The notes under the pieces are model-generated. The model made no database searches. It saw only the letters and a list, made by a program, of their open reading frames with translations, and was not told where the DNA came from. DNA of 64,000 nt, from NCBI RefSeq assembly GCF_000374525.1, contig NZ_KB894572.1, positions 124,001 to 188,000 on the forward strand, given 5' to 3'. Positions within the stretch are counted from its first letter, which is position 1. Each line of letters begins with the position of its first letter. Both the position numbers and the translations under genes were made by a program. This document shows positions 43,853-52,901 of the stretch, in pieces. The DNA is from Amorphus coralli DSM 19760. GTDB lineage: Bacteria; Pseudomonadota; Alphaproteobacteria; Rhizobiales; Amorphaceae.

Positions 43853-44752
43853 ATGTCGAAGAAGATGGACCTAAACGCCCTCGTGCTCTTCTACGAGGTG
43901 GCTAACTGCCAGAGCCTGTCGTCGGCCGCCACCAAGCTGCGCCTGCCCAAATCCACGGTGAGCCGGAAGATCAAGTCATTGGAGACGCAGGTTGGCGCGA
44001 CCCTGCTGCGCAGAGGGGCGCGGAACACCTCGCTCACAGAGATCGGCAAAGTCCTCTACGATCACTCCCAGCGCATCATCTCGGAGATCGAGGACGCGGG
44101 TTTCCACGCCTCGCAGATGCAATCAGAGCTGAGCGGCGTGCTCCGTATCAGCCTACCGGTCGATTTCGGCATCTCTTGGCTGAGCCGGCTCATCGCCGAC
44201 TTCTCCGTTCAGCATTCCGAGATCAAGCTCGTCGTCGACATCAACAACCGGTGGATCGACGTGACCGAGGAGCCCTACGACGTTGCCGTGAATTTGGGCC
44301 AGCCGCGCAACATCGATTTGCCTATGCGCAAGTTCTCCTCACTGACCCGGGGCCTCTATGCCAGCCCCTCTTATATCGACCGCGAGGGCCCGCTCGAGAT
44401 CTTCCAGGATCTGCGCAAGCACGAGTGCGTCGTGACCGCTCACCAGTTCGAGGAAGGCGTCTGGAGGTTGGGGCGCCCGGAGGATCGCGAGCCGATCGAG
44501 ATTGAGCCCCGTGTGCAGGTTAACAATATCGGAATTGCCCGTGAAGTGGTGGTCGATGGCCTCGGGATCGGCATGTTGCCGAACGTCATGTGCCGCAACG
44601 ACGTCGCCGCCGGCAGGCTGGTCCGGCTGCTGCCGGAATGGAACGGACCGCCGGTCGAGGCGTGTGCCACCTATCTCGGCCGTCGCCGCGTACAGCGGAA
44701 AACGAAGGTCTTCATGGACTTCCTCTCTCACCATCTGATGACGGACGCCTGA
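43853..44752 (+). CDS. LysR-family transcriptional regulator
   Basis: The 299-residue protein has an N-terminal HTH (SLSSAATKLRLPKSTVSRKI near 23) of the type in which a single LysR half recognises a palindrome. Its effector domain includes LRISLPVDFGISWLSRLIADF and GIGMLPNVMCRNDVAAGRLV. It is encoded directly upstream of the ABC/CoA operon, with a perfect 22-bp palindrome in between. That makes it the likely controller of that operon. Confidence 0.9.
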   Translation: MSKKMDLNALVLFYEVANCQSLSSAATKLRLPKSTVSRKIKSLETQVGATLLRRGARNTSLTEIGKVLYDHSQRIISEIEDAGFHASQMQSELSGVLRISLPVDFGISWLSRLIADFSVQHSEIKLVVDINNRWIDVTEEPYDVAVNLGQPRNIDLPMRKFSSLTRGLYASPSYIDREGPLEIFQDLRKHECVVTAHQFEEGVWRLGRPEDREPIEIEPRVQVNNIGIAREVVVDGLGIGMLPNVMCRNDVAAGRLVRLLPEWNGPPVEACATYLGRRRVQRKTKVFMDFLSHHLMTDA

Positions 44753-44865
44753 GCGGCTCCTCCGTCGCTCCTACTGCGGACCGTCGCGCCGATCCAACCC
44801 GGCCGTCTCGCCTCTCGCGCTGCCCGATCGGGAGCCCGCACTCGCAACTGCCTCTATGCGGCTTA

Positions 44866-44887
44866 TGCGTTCCATTTTTGGAACGCA
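44866..44887. promoter_or_regulatory. Perfect 22-bp palindromic operator candidate
   Basis: TGCGTTCCA-TTTT-TGGAACGCA is a perfect 9-bp inverted repeat around TTTT, with outer T and A positions compatible with LysR sites. It lies 129 bp upstream of the binding-protein start at 45017 and 113 bp after the LysR stop. As no T-tract follows, an operator is likelier than a terminator. Confidence 0.65.
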
Positions 44888-45016
44888 CCGGTAGCGAATT
44901 GAGGTCTTCTGCGGTTTTCGGCCAGTTCGTACGATCCCTTCATGCACCAGGCTAAAATCAACAAGGCCGGGCCAACAACAACAACTGCAAGAAGCAAGAT
45001 CGGGGAGGACTTAATC

Positions 45017-46015
45017 ATGATCGGCACGATCAATCGCCGTCATTTTCTGGGAGGGAGCCTGGGGCTGGCCGCGGCGGCCACGGTTCCGGGCATCGGGCTG
45101 TCGCCGGCTCTCGCCGCGGGCGAGCCGGTCAGCTGGGCTTCGCTACAGCCGGGCTTCACGGTGCTTATCACCGAGTTCATCCGGCATCACAAGCTGGATG
45201 AGAAGAACGGTTTCACGCTGGCGCCGCCGCAGGTCTACACCTCGGTGCCGACCTATTACGGCGACTTCGTTTCCGGCAACTACGACGTTTGCATCGGCAG
45301 CTGGGACAGCTTTGCCGTCCGCTATCTGGGCAGCGTTCCGATCCGGTATGTGTGTTCGATCACCACCGGTCAGATGATCAACATCCTTTCCAAGAAGGAT
45401 GGCATCACCAGTATCGACGACATCCGCGGCAAGACCATCGCTGCGCCGCAGTCCACCGGCACCTACCGGGTGACGCTTGCGGTTCTGAAGGAGTTCCTCG
45501 GGATCGATCTGGAAAAGGAAGCCACCGTCCAGAACGTGACCAACCCGGCCGCCTCCGTGGCGCTTCTCAGGGCGGGGAGCGCGGACGCGGCCCTGACCTG
45601 GGAGCCGAACGTCACCAACGGCCTTTACGAGGACGACCGGCTGCAGATCCTGCTGAATGTCGGCGACACATATACGAAGAACACCGACGCCAAGCTGCCC
45701 TACTTCGGCGTCGCCGTTCGCGATGAGTTGCTACAACGCGATCCGGGTATCGGGGCCAAGCTGAACGGCGTCTTCAAGGATTGCATCAACGGTATCCTCG
45801 GTGACGTCGATGCCGCCGTTGCAATCGTCGGCGAGCGTACAGGCTACAAGCCGGCCGTGCTCAAGGAAGCGATCTCGTCAGGCCGCCTGAGCTTCGCGTT
45901 CGCATCGATGTCCGACGAAAGCGGCCGGGCCATTTTCGATACTGCGGCCGAATTCTTCGTCAAGAACGGGCTTCTGCCCGAGGTCCCGGGCTCCGGTTTC
46001 CTCGTCCAGTCCTGA
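45017..46015 (+). CDS. Tat-exported binding protein of an ABC importer
   Basis: The 332-residue protein begins with a twin-arginine signal (NRRHFLGGSLGLAAAA), so it is exported folded. The mature part has the SsuA/NMT1 fold: PVSWASLQPGFTVLITEF, a GNYDVCIGSWDSF segment, STGTYRVTLAVLKE and DAALTWEPNVTNGL. The ATG at 45017 is preceded by GGGGAGGA; the in-frame ATG at 44942 is too far upstream. The ligand is probably a carboxylic acid for the CoA pathway downstream. Confidence 0.9.
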   Translation: MIGTINRRHFLGGSLGLAAAATVPGIGLSPALAAGEPVSWASLQPGFTVLITEFIRHHKLDEKNGFTLAPPQVYTSVPTYYGDFVSGNYDVCIGSWDSFAVRYLGSVPIRYVCSITTGQMINILSKKDGITSIDDIRGKTIAAPQSTGTYRVTLAVLKEFLGIDLEKEATVQNVTNPAASVALLRAGSADAALTWEPNVTNGLYEDDRLQILLNVGDTYTKNTDAKLPYFGVAVRDELLQRDPGIGAKLNGVFKDCINGILGDVDAAVAIVGERTGYKPAVLKEAISSGRLSFAFASMSDESGRAIFDTAAEFFVKNGLLPEVPGSGFLVQS

Positions 46016-46038
46016 CCCACGCACACGTTAAGCGGTGA

Positions 46039-46065
46039 GACGCTGCCGTGACCGGCGGCGGCGTC
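46039..46065 (+). promoter_or_regulatory. Intercistronic stem-loop after the binding-protein gene
   Basis: GACGCTGCCG and CGGCGGCGTC pair over 10 positions with one G-U pair and a 7-nt loop. It lies 24 bp after the binding-protein stop and before the permease, the same position as the element at 29683-29707. It may stabilise the upstream message. Confidence 0.5.
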
Positions 46066-46089
46066 CGATACCGCATGGGAGGAACGAGG

Positions 46090-46923
46090 ATGCAGAAGGT
46101 CATGGAACAAAGCCCGCAATCCGCCACCGGGACGCGACCGCCGCCGTCGTCCCTTGGCAAAGTCGGCCTAAGCCGGCTCAACGATATCGGCCCCACCCTG
46201 GTGGTGGTTGCGATCCTCGCGCTCGCCATGCAGCTGGGCAGCTACGTCTTGCCGCCCTTCGTCATGCCGGCGCCGCTGACCATCCTGGCGGCGACGTGGG
46301 AGATCCTGTCGACCCAGATGTCGCATATCGGGGTCACCGCGCTGCGTCTGTTTGTGGCGGTGGTGTTCGCCATGACGGTGGGCGTTCTGCTGGGTGTCGT
46401 GATGGGGGTGATTCCCCGGGTGCGACCCTACCTGCAGGCTCTGGTGATCATCGACACGGGCATTCCGGCGCTGTCGTGGATGCTGCTGGCGATCTTCTGG
46501 TTCTCCGAGCCGGAGATCCGGATCTTCTTCATCCTCTCCGTCATCCTGATCCCGTTTTACGCGCTCAACATCTATGACGCGATCCGCGCCCTGCCGCGTG
46601 ACTGGGTCGACATGATCGAGAGCTTCCGGCCGCACCGCTGGCAGGTGCTGCGCTACCTTGTGGCGCCGCACATCGTGCCCGCCATCATCACCACCACCAA
46701 GGCGGTGATCGGCTACGCGATCCGCATGGCCATCTTCGCCGAACTGGTCGCCTCGGCCATCGGCATCGGCTCACGGATGAGCCTCGCCCAGTCGATGTTC
46801 CGCATCGACCTGGTGCTCGGCTGGACCCTGATCCTGGTGATCTTCAACCTCGGCCTCCAGGCCCTGATCAACGCCAGCGAAAAGCTGCTCCTCAAGTGGC
46901 GTCCGGAGACCAAGGTCCGATGA
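46090..46923 (+). CDS. ABC transporter permease
   Basis: The 277-residue membrane protein has about six helices and an EAA loop (SFRPHRWQVLRYLVAPHIVP) near 180 in which the central Gly is replaced. The ATG at 46090 follows GGGAGGAAC. It is a single permease gene, so it is expected to act as a homodimer. It overlaps the ATPase gene as ATGA. Confidence 0.9.
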   Translation: MQKVMEQSPQSATGTRPPPSSLGKVGLSRLNDIGPTLVVVAILALAMQLGSYVLPPFVMPAPLTILAATWEILSTQMSHIGVTALRLFVAVVFAMTVGVLLGVVMGVIPRVRPYLQALVIIDTGIPALSWMLLAIFWFSEPEIRIFFILSVILIPFYALNIYDAIRALPRDWVDMIESFRPHRWQVLRYLVAPHIVPAIITTTKAVIGYAIRMAIFAELVASAIGIGSRMSLAQSMFRIDLVLGWTLILVIFNLGLQALINASEKLLLKWRPETKVR

Positions 46924-47702
46924 TCAGCCCCACCGACACCATCATCGAATTGCGCGGCGTCACGAAGTCCTTCGGCACCAACCGCGTCGCCGACAATCTC
47001 GACCTCCTCGTCCAGCGCCGCGAGATCGTCGCCCTGCTCGGCCAGACCGGCGCCGGCAAGAGCACCGTCCTGAACATGGTCATGGGCAACATCCCGGCCG
47101 ATTCCGGAACGGTGCGCGTCGCCGGCCACGATCCCTACAACGAGTTCATTAAGTTGCGGGGGAAGATGGCGGTCAGCTTCCAGACCGACCGGCTCCTGCC
47201 CTGGCGCACCGCGGTGGAGAACGCCGAGCTCGGCCTTCTCATTCTGGGCAAGCCGACGGCCGAGGCCCGGGAGATCGCCACCACCTGGCTTGCCCGGGTG
47301 AACCTCGCGGGAGCGGAGAACCGCTACGTCCACGAGCTGTCCGGCGGCATGCGCCAGCGCGTATCGCTCGCCCGGGCGCTCTGCGTGGATCCGGAGCTGG
47401 TGCTCCTCGACGAGTCGTTCAGCCAGCTCGACCACGTGACCTCGATGGCGCTCAGGGCCGACTTCGCCAAGCTGGTGCGCGAGTTCGGCAAGACCTGCCT
47501 GTTCGTCACCCACCGCATCGACGACGCACTGGAGATGGCGGACCGCATTCTGGTGCTCAAGCCGGGCGCCGGCGTCGGCCTCGAACTCGTCATGACCCCG
47601 GAGATGCGGGCCGATTCCGCCACCGTTCACGAACTGCACGACCGGATCGCCGGAACAATGGAAGGGAGCGAGGCAGGTCAGCCCGACCTCGCTCGCGCGT
47701 AG
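46920..47702 (+). CDS. ABC transporter ATP-binding protein
   Basis: The 260-residue ATPase has Walker A GQTGAGKST near 41, signature LSGGMRQRVSLARAL and the switch histidine in VTHRIDDA. Walker B reads LVLLDESFSQLD, with Ser in place of the usual Pro after the catalytic Glu; that is tolerated in related ATPases. It starts at 46920, overlapping the permease stop. Confidence 0.92.
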   Translation: MISPTDTIIELRGVTKSFGTNRVADNLDLLVQRREIVALLGQTGAGKSTVLNMVMGNIPADSGTVRVAGHDPYNEFIKLRGKMAVSFQTDRLLPWRTAVENAELGLLILGKPTAEAREIATTWLARVNLAGAENRYVHELSGGMRQRVSLARALCVDPELVLLDESFSQLDHVTSMALRADFAKLVREFGKTCLFVTHRIDDALEMADRILVLKPGAGVGLELVMTPEMRADSATVHELHDRIAGTMEGSEAGQPDLARA

Positions 47703-47713
47703 TGGAGAACCCC

Positions 47714-48508
47714 ATGTCGTATGAAGACGTCATCGTCGAAAAGGTCGAGAGCTGGGTCGAGATCCAGATCAACCGGCCCGAGAAGATGAACTCGATCCGG
47801 GAGACGACGGCCGACGAGATCCTGACGGCGCTTGCCGAGGCCGAGTTCGACCGTGACTGCCGGGCCGTCGTGCTGAAGGGGCTGGAGAAGGCCTTTTGCA
47901 CCGGCATCGACACCAGCGAATTCAAAATTGCCGACAACGAGTATTTTGACTTCTACCGGCTGCGTCGGCGCGCCCGGAAGGTGAACCGACTGTTCCGAGA
48001 ACTGCCCGACTACACCAAGCCGATCATCACCGCGGTCGAGGGCTACGCACTGGGCGGCGGGCTGGAACTGGCGCTGTGCGGCGACATTATCGTCGCCAGC
48101 GAGTCGGCCAAGTTCGGCCTGCCGGAAATACGCCTCGGCATGATGCCGGGCGGCGGCGGCACGCAGACGCTGCCGCGCCTGATCGGTAAGCCGCTCGCCA
48201 AGGAGCTCATGTGGACCGGCCGGCGGATCACCGCCGAGGAGGCCAAGGAGTTCCGCCTGGTCAACCACGTTGCCCCGGCCGGCGGTGCGGTGGAGAAGGC
48301 GCGCGAGCTCGCCGCCTCCATCGCCGCCAACGCGCCGCTGCCGGTCATGTTCACCAAGGGGGTGATCGACCGCGGCCTCGACATGGCGCTGGCCGACGGA
48401 ATGATCTCCGAGGCCGACGTCTCTTTCCTTCTCTACTTCACCCGCGATCGCAACGAGGGCCTGAGCGCCTTCCGCGAAAAGCGCAGCCCCGAGTTCCTGG
48501 GAGAGTAA
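47714..48508 (+). CDS. Enoyl-CoA hydratase/isomerase family protein
   Basis: The 264-residue crotonase-fold protein has the oxyanion-hole stretch GYALGGGLELALCGD near 110 and the acidic catalytic segment FGLPEIRLGMMPGGGGTQTLPR near 134. It probably hydrates the enoyl-CoA made by the acyl-CoA dehydrogenases encoded downstream. The ATG at 47714 follows GTGGAGA. It lies 11 bp downstream of the importer operon, so uptake and beta-oxidation-type steps are co-transcribed. Confidence 0.9.
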   Translation: MSYEDVIVEKVESWVEIQINRPEKMNSIRETTADEILTALAEAEFDRDCRAVVLKGLEKAFCTGIDTSEFKIADNEYFDFYRLRRRARKVNRLFRELPDYTKPIITAVEGYALGGGLELALCGDIIVASESAKFGLPEIRLGMMPGGGGTQTLPRLIGKPLAKELMWTGRRITAEEAKEFRLVNHVAPAGGAVEKARELAASIAANAPLPVMFTKGVIDRGLDMALADGMISEADVSFLLYFTRDRNEGLSAFREKRSPEFLGE

Positions 48509-48513
48509 GACCC

Positions 48514-49680
48514 ATGGCCAGATCAGATCTCGTCATTGCCGGCTATTCCGAAACGCCGGTCCTGTTCCGCTCCGGCCGGAGCGCCTACGACTTCGCCGGT
48601 GAAGCGCTTGCCGGCCTGCTCTCCAGCACCGGCATCGAGAAGGGCGTCATCGACGGCCTGTCGGTGACCACGCCGCTCAGCGAGTCTCCGAACCCGTTCT
48701 TCTCGGTCTACATGTGCGAGGCACTCGGCATCTCGCCCACCTGGCTCAACTATGGCGGCATCGGCGGCTGCTCGGCGACCGGCGGCGTGGCGCGCGCCAT
48801 GTCGGCCATCCGCGACGGCTACTGCGAAGTCGCGGTGGTGCTGTCGTCGGACGCGCCGAGCACCAGCTGGCGGACGAATTACGCCGCCTTCCGCGGCGAA
48901 TTCCAGGATCCGGTGGGTGTCCAGGGGCCGCCGGCCATGTTCGGCCTGCTGATGAACCGCTACGCGGCCCAGTACCCGCTCAAGGACGAGGCGCTGGGCA
49001 AGATCGCGGTCACCCAGCGCGAGCACGCGCTCCACAACGACAACGCGCTGGAGAAGTTCAAGAAGCCGCTGACGATGGAGGACTACTACGCCTCCCGCGT
49101 GGTTGCCGATCCGCTGCGGCTCCTGGACTCCGTCATGTTCTGCGATGGCGCCAACGCCTTCCTAGTGACCACCGAGAGGCGCGCCGCGGAACTCGGCATC
49201 GGCAAGATGGTGCATCCGGTGGCCTATGGCGAGCTGACCAACGTCAACGGCTCCGACCCGTGCGCCGACATCACCGAGACGGGCTTCTCCAAGATCGCGC
49301 CGAAGCTCTTCTCAGACGCGGGCATGACGCCGGCCGACATAGACTGCTTCCAGCCCTACGATGATTTTACGATCGCCGTCCTGATGCAGTTCGAGGACTT
49401 CGGCTTCTGCGGGCGCGGCGAAGGCAGCGACTTCGTTCTTGAGACCGACCTCTCCTACACCGGTACGCTGCCGCTCAACACCGGAGGCGGCCAGATCTCG
49501 GCGGGCCAGCCGGGCCTTGCGAGCGGCGGGCTCAACCTCGCCGAAGCCGTGCGCCAGCTCTTCGGCGAAGGCGGCGGCCGGCAGATCGACGATCCCAAGA
49601 CCGCGCTGGTCACCGGCATCGGCGTCATTCCCTACGGCCGGAACTGGGGAACCAGCGCCGCCATGATCCTGGAGGCCTGA
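48514..49680 (+). CDS. Thiolase-like (lipid-transfer protein/aldolase type) enzyme
   Basis: The 388-residue protein has the thiolase fold of the SCP-x/Ltp group: DAPSTSWRTNY near 110, DCFQPYDDFTIAVLMQFEDFGFC near 280 and NTGGGQISAGQP near 330. At the usual nucleophile position the stretch reads GGCSATGG. Aligning ATGG with the family's ATGS puts Ser at the Cys site, and the GHP histidine motif reads GQP. This suggests a retro-aldol rather than thiolytic reaction. It is followed after 2 bp by a DUF35 gene, the usual partner of such thiolase-like enzymes. Confidence 0.85.
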   Translation: MARSDLVIAGYSETPVLFRSGRSAYDFAGEALAGLLSSTGIEKGVIDGLSVTTPLSESPNPFFSVYMCEALGISPTWLNYGGIGGCSATGGVARAMSAIRDGYCEVAVVLSSDAPSTSWRTNYAAFRGEFQDPVGVQGPPAMFGLLMNRYAAQYPLKDEALGKIAVTQREHALHNDNALEKFKKPLTMEDYYASRVVADPLRLLDSVMFCDGANAFLVTTERRAAELGIGKMVHPVAYGELTNVNGSDPCADITETGFSKIAPKLFSDAGMTPADIDCFQPYDDFTIAVLMQFEDFGFCGRGEGSDFVLETDLSYTGTLPLNTGGGQISAGQPGLASGGLNLAEAVRQLFGEGGGRQIDDPKTALVTGIGVIPYGRNWGTSAAMILEA

Positions 49681-49682
49681 GC

Positions 49683-50099
49683 ATGAGCGAAACCACAGCC
49701 ACCCGGCCGGCTCCGAAGCCGAACGTCTATGTCGACACGTCGCCCTTCTGGGAGGCGGCGGCGCGCAAAGAGCTTGTTCTGCAGCAGTGCCAGGACACCG
49801 GCCGTTTCCAGCACTATCCGCGGCCGGTGTCGCTCTATACCGGCTCGCGCAACCTCGCCTGGAAGCCGGTCTCGGGCAGAGGCACGATCTACACCCACAC
49901 CACGGTCCGCATTCCCGGACCGGGCATGGAGGGGCGTATTCCCCTCCCTGTCGCCACCGTTGAACTGGACGAGGGCGTGCGGATGATCGTCAATATCGTC
50001 GAAAGCGACCCTGAGGCGATCAAGGTGGGCGCCCGCGTGGAAGTGGCGTGGGACCCGCTGGAGGACGGAAATTTCTACCCGGCGTTCAAACTCGTCTGA
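49683..50099 (+). CDS. DUF35-type OB-fold partner of the thiolase-like protein
   Basis: The 138-residue protein has the N-terminal helix (DTSPFWEAAARKELVLQQC) and the OB-fold (YTHTTVRIPGPG, then RIPLPVATVELDEG). The rubredoxin-like zinc ribbon usual in this family is reduced to a single Cys, so it probably binds no zinc. Family members form complexes with thiolase-like enzymes and position the acyl-CoA. Confidence 0.88.
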   Translation: MSETTATRPAPKPNVYVDTSPFWEAAARKELVLQQCQDTGRFQHYPRPVSLYTGSRNLAWKPVSGRGTIYTHTTVRIPGPGMEGRIPLPVATVELDEGVRMIVNIVESDPEAIKVGARVEVAWDPLEDGNFYPAFKLV

Positions 50100-50158
50100 C
50101 GGCCCGGCCGGCGTCCCGAAGATGCCGGCCGGCCAACTGCTGTGTAGCGGAGTGCACG

Positions 50159-51757
50159 ATGCGGCTTGAGAAGATCCTGCTTGATCATTGCGAGCGAACC
50201 CCGGACAAGATCGCCCTCGTGTGCGGCGACAGGAGCCTCTCATTCGGTGATCTGGGTCGGAGCATCCGCTCCGTCGCCAACGGGCTTCTGGCGCGCGGCG
50301 TCGGATCAGGCGACCGGGTGGTGCTCTACCTGCCCAACGGCATCGAGCTCGTCGAGGCGCTGTTCGCTTGCTTTGCCGTTGGCGCCATGGCGGTGCCGGT
50401 GACGACGCGCCTGACGTTCAAGGAGCTCGCCTATTTCTGCGACGACAGCGCGGCCCGCATCGTCGTCTGCGATTCCGAGCAGGCGGAGGGGGTCGCGGAG
50501 ATCGTGGCGGCCCGCCCGGCGCTCGGCGGCGTGGAGACCGGGCCGGCGCGGCCCGGTCTCGAGGCGTTCGACGCCCTGCGCGGTCCGGACGCCCCGCTGC
50601 CGGCCATCGCCCTGGAAAACGACGAGGGCATGGTGATGTACACCTCGGGCACCACCGGCCGGCCGAAGGGTGTCGTGCTCACTCACGCCAACATTTTGAT
50701 CCAGCACGGCTTCATGAACGGGGTCGAGTGGCGCATCGGCGCCGACGACCGCTATCTGGTCGTAACGCCGATGGCGCATCGCTCCGGTCTGGGCCGGCTG
50801 ATGAACGCCACCATGCTCGGGGGCACCCTTTACATCTTCCGCACCTTCGACGCCGACCGCGTCGTCGACACCATCGACGCGGCCGGCGTGACGGTCTTCG
50901 GCATGGTGCCAACCGTCTGCCGGATGATCATGCCGGCCCTGGAGAAGGCGCCGGAGCGATGCCGCTCGCTGAAGCGGATCGTGGTCACCGGCGAGGCTTT
51001 CCCGGTGCCGCTCAAGGAGAGGCTCATAGAGCTGCTTCCCTGGGTGGAGCTCGTCTCCTTCTTCGGCATGACCGAGGCGGGATGCGTTACCAACCTGTCC
51101 CAGACCGAACAATTCACGCATCCCAGCTCCGTAGGTCGCGCCGCACCCGGCGTGGAGGTCAGGGTCGCCGACCCGGAGACCGGTGAGGAGCGCGCAACCG
51201 GTGACGTTGGGGAGCTTCTAGTGCGATGCGGCCGGCCCGGTGCCTTTACCATCATGAAGGAATATCTGAACCGGCCGGAGGCGACGGCGGAAGCGCTGCG
51301 CGACGGCTGGTTCCACACCGGCGACATGGCCACCCGGGACGAAGACGGCTACCTCTACATCGTCGACCGCAAGAAGGACATGATCCTCTCCGGCGGCTTC
51401 AACATCTACTCCAAGGAGGTGGAGCTGGTGATCGCCGCAATTCCGGGCGTGATCGACGTGGCCGTGGTCGGCGTTCCCGACCCGATATACGGCGAGGCGG
51501 TGGCCGCCTTCGTCGAGATCGAGGACGGTGCGGACGGGCCGAGCCCGGAAGCGATCATCGCCCACTGCCGGGAGACCATCGCCAGCTACAAGAAGCCGAA
51601 ATTCGTGTTCTACAGGAACGAGCTTCCGCGCAATGCCGTGGGCAAGATCCTGAAACAGGATCTCGCCACCCTGGCCCGCCAGGAGCTGGAGGCCCGGGGC
51701 GATCTGACGGCGCGGGACGCGCCGGCCCGCGCGGCGGTGTCGGGAGGAGCCGCGTGA
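50159..51757 (+). CDS. AMP-forming acyl-CoA synthetase/ligase
   Basis: The 532-residue ANL-family enzyme activates a carboxylic acid to its CoA thioester. The ATP motif MYTSGTTGRPKGV lies near 160, FFGMTEAG near 302, FHTGDMATRDEDGYLYIVDR near 384, and the catalytic Lys is in NAVGKILKQ near 500. The ATG at 50159 was chosen because it begins the family N-terminus. It overlaps the next gene's GTG by 4 bp. The acid brought in by the ABC importer is the probable substrate. Confidence 0.92.
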   Translation: MRLEKILLDHCERTPDKIALVCGDRSLSFGDLGRSIRSVANGLLARGVGSGDRVVLYLPNGIELVEALFACFAVGAMAVPVTTRLTFKELAYFCDDSAARIVVCDSEQAEGVAEIVAARPALGGVETGPARPGLEAFDALRGPDAPLPAIALENDEGMVMYTSGTTGRPKGVVLTHANILIQHGFMNGVEWRIGADDRYLVVTPMAHRSGLGRLMNATMLGGTLYIFRTFDADRVVDTIDAAGVTVFGMVPTVCRMIMPALEKAPERCRSLKRIVVTGEAFPVPLKERLIELLPWVELVSFFGMTEAGCVTNLSQTEQFTHPSSVGRAAPGVEVRVADPETGEERATGDVGELLVRCGRPGAFTIMKEYLNRPEATAEALRDGWFHTGDMATRDEDGYLYIVDRKKDMILSGGFNIYSKEVELVIAAIPGVIDVAVVGVPDPIYGEAVAAFVEIEDGADGPSPEAIIAHCRETIASYKKPKFVFYRNELPRNAVGKILKQDLATLARQELEARGDLTARDAPARAAVSGGAA

Positions 51758-52899
51758 TCCGGCAGGAAAGCCCGGAGGAAACCGCCTTCCGGGACAGTGT
51801 CCGGACCTGGCTCGAGGACAACCTGCCCCGCGAGCTGCGGCACCTCACCTTCCGCCCCCGGCCGGAGGAGATCATGCCCTGGTATCGGGCGGTCTCCCGC
51901 CAGGGTTGGATCGCGCCGCACTGGCCGCGCGACGAAGGCGGCATGGGCGCCTCGGCCGTCGAGCAGGCGATCCTGATGGAGGAGTTCGCGCGCGCCGGCG
52001 CGCCGGACATCCCCTCCCAGGGGCTCAACCATATCGGGCCGATGCTGATCGAGCGCGGCACGCCGGAGCAGAAGGCCCGGCACCTGCCGCCGATCCTCAG
52101 CGGCGACTGCATCTGGTGCCAGGGCTATTCCGAACCCGGCGCCGGATCCGACCTTGCCTCGCTGAAGACGACGGGACGCATCGACGGCGACGCCATCGTC
52201 GTCAACGGCCACAAGATCTGGACGACATGGGGCCATCACGCCCAGTGGATGTTCGCCCTGGTGCGCACCAGCGACGACCGCAAGCGCGGTATCACCTTCG
52301 TGCTCCTCGATCTCGACACGCCGGGCATCACGCGCAGGCCGATCCGCACGATCGCCGGCGACGACGAGTTCGCAGAGGTCTTCCTCGACGAGGTCCGGGT
52401 GCCGCTTGCCAACGTGGTCGGCGAGATCGGCGCCGGCTGGTCGGTGGCGACCTCGCTTCTCGATCAGGAACGGCTGCACATCGGCTCGCCGCTGCACGCC
52501 AACCGCGCCCTCACCCGGCTGCGCGGCCTCGTCGAGGCGATGCCGGAGGGCGACCGCGACGCGTGGGCGGACAGCCTCGCCCATGCCGAGGTGCTGACGG
52601 AGACCGTCACGGCGGCCTTCCTCGACACCCACGAGAAGTTCGAGGCCGGCCGCTCGCCGGCGGGCGAGAGCGCCTTCCTGAAGATCCTCGCCACCGAGGC
52701 GACCCAGGAGATCCTCGAGATCGCCCGGTGCGCCGCCGGCCCGCTGGCCGCGCAGGTCGATCCCGCCTGGAACGGCGACCGCCGCCTGGACCTCAACGAG
52801 ATGGCGCTGCAGTCGCGCCGCCTGACCATCTATGCCGGCAGCAACGAGATCCAGCGCACCATCCTCGCGCGCCAGGTCCTTGGCCTGGGGGGACGCTGA
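51754..52899 (+). CDS. Acyl-CoA dehydrogenase, subunit 1 (FAD motif intact)
   Basis: The 381-residue protein has the acyl-CoA dehydrogenase core with YSEPGAGSDLASLKT near 126 (substrate/FAD loop) and WTTWGHHAQWMFALV. At the position where MCAD-type enzymes have the catalytic glutamate the sequence reads YAGSNEIQR. The base is thus elsewhere, as in FadE-type heteromers. The start is GTG 51754, overlapping the ligase stop after GGGAGGAG. It probably pairs with the next gene. Confidence 0.9.
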   Translation: MIRQESPEETAFRDSVRTWLEDNLPRELRHLTFRPRPEEIMPWYRAVSRQGWIAPHWPRDEGGMGASAVEQAILMEEFARAGAPDIPSQGLNHIGPMLIERGTPEQKARHLPPILSGDCIWCQGYSEPGAGSDLASLKTTGRIDGDAIVVNGHKIWTTWGHHAQWMFALVRTSDDRKRGITFVLLDLDTPGITRRPIRTIAGDDEFAEVFLDEVRVPLANVVGEIGAGWSVATSLLDQERLHIGSPLHANRALTRLRGLVEAMPEGDRDAWADSLAHAEVLTETVTAAFLDTHEKFEAGRSPAGESAFLKILATEATQEILEIARCAAGPLAAQVDPAWNGDRRLDLNEMALQSRRLTIYAGSNEIQRTILARQVLGLGGR

Positions 52900-52901
52900 C
52901 G

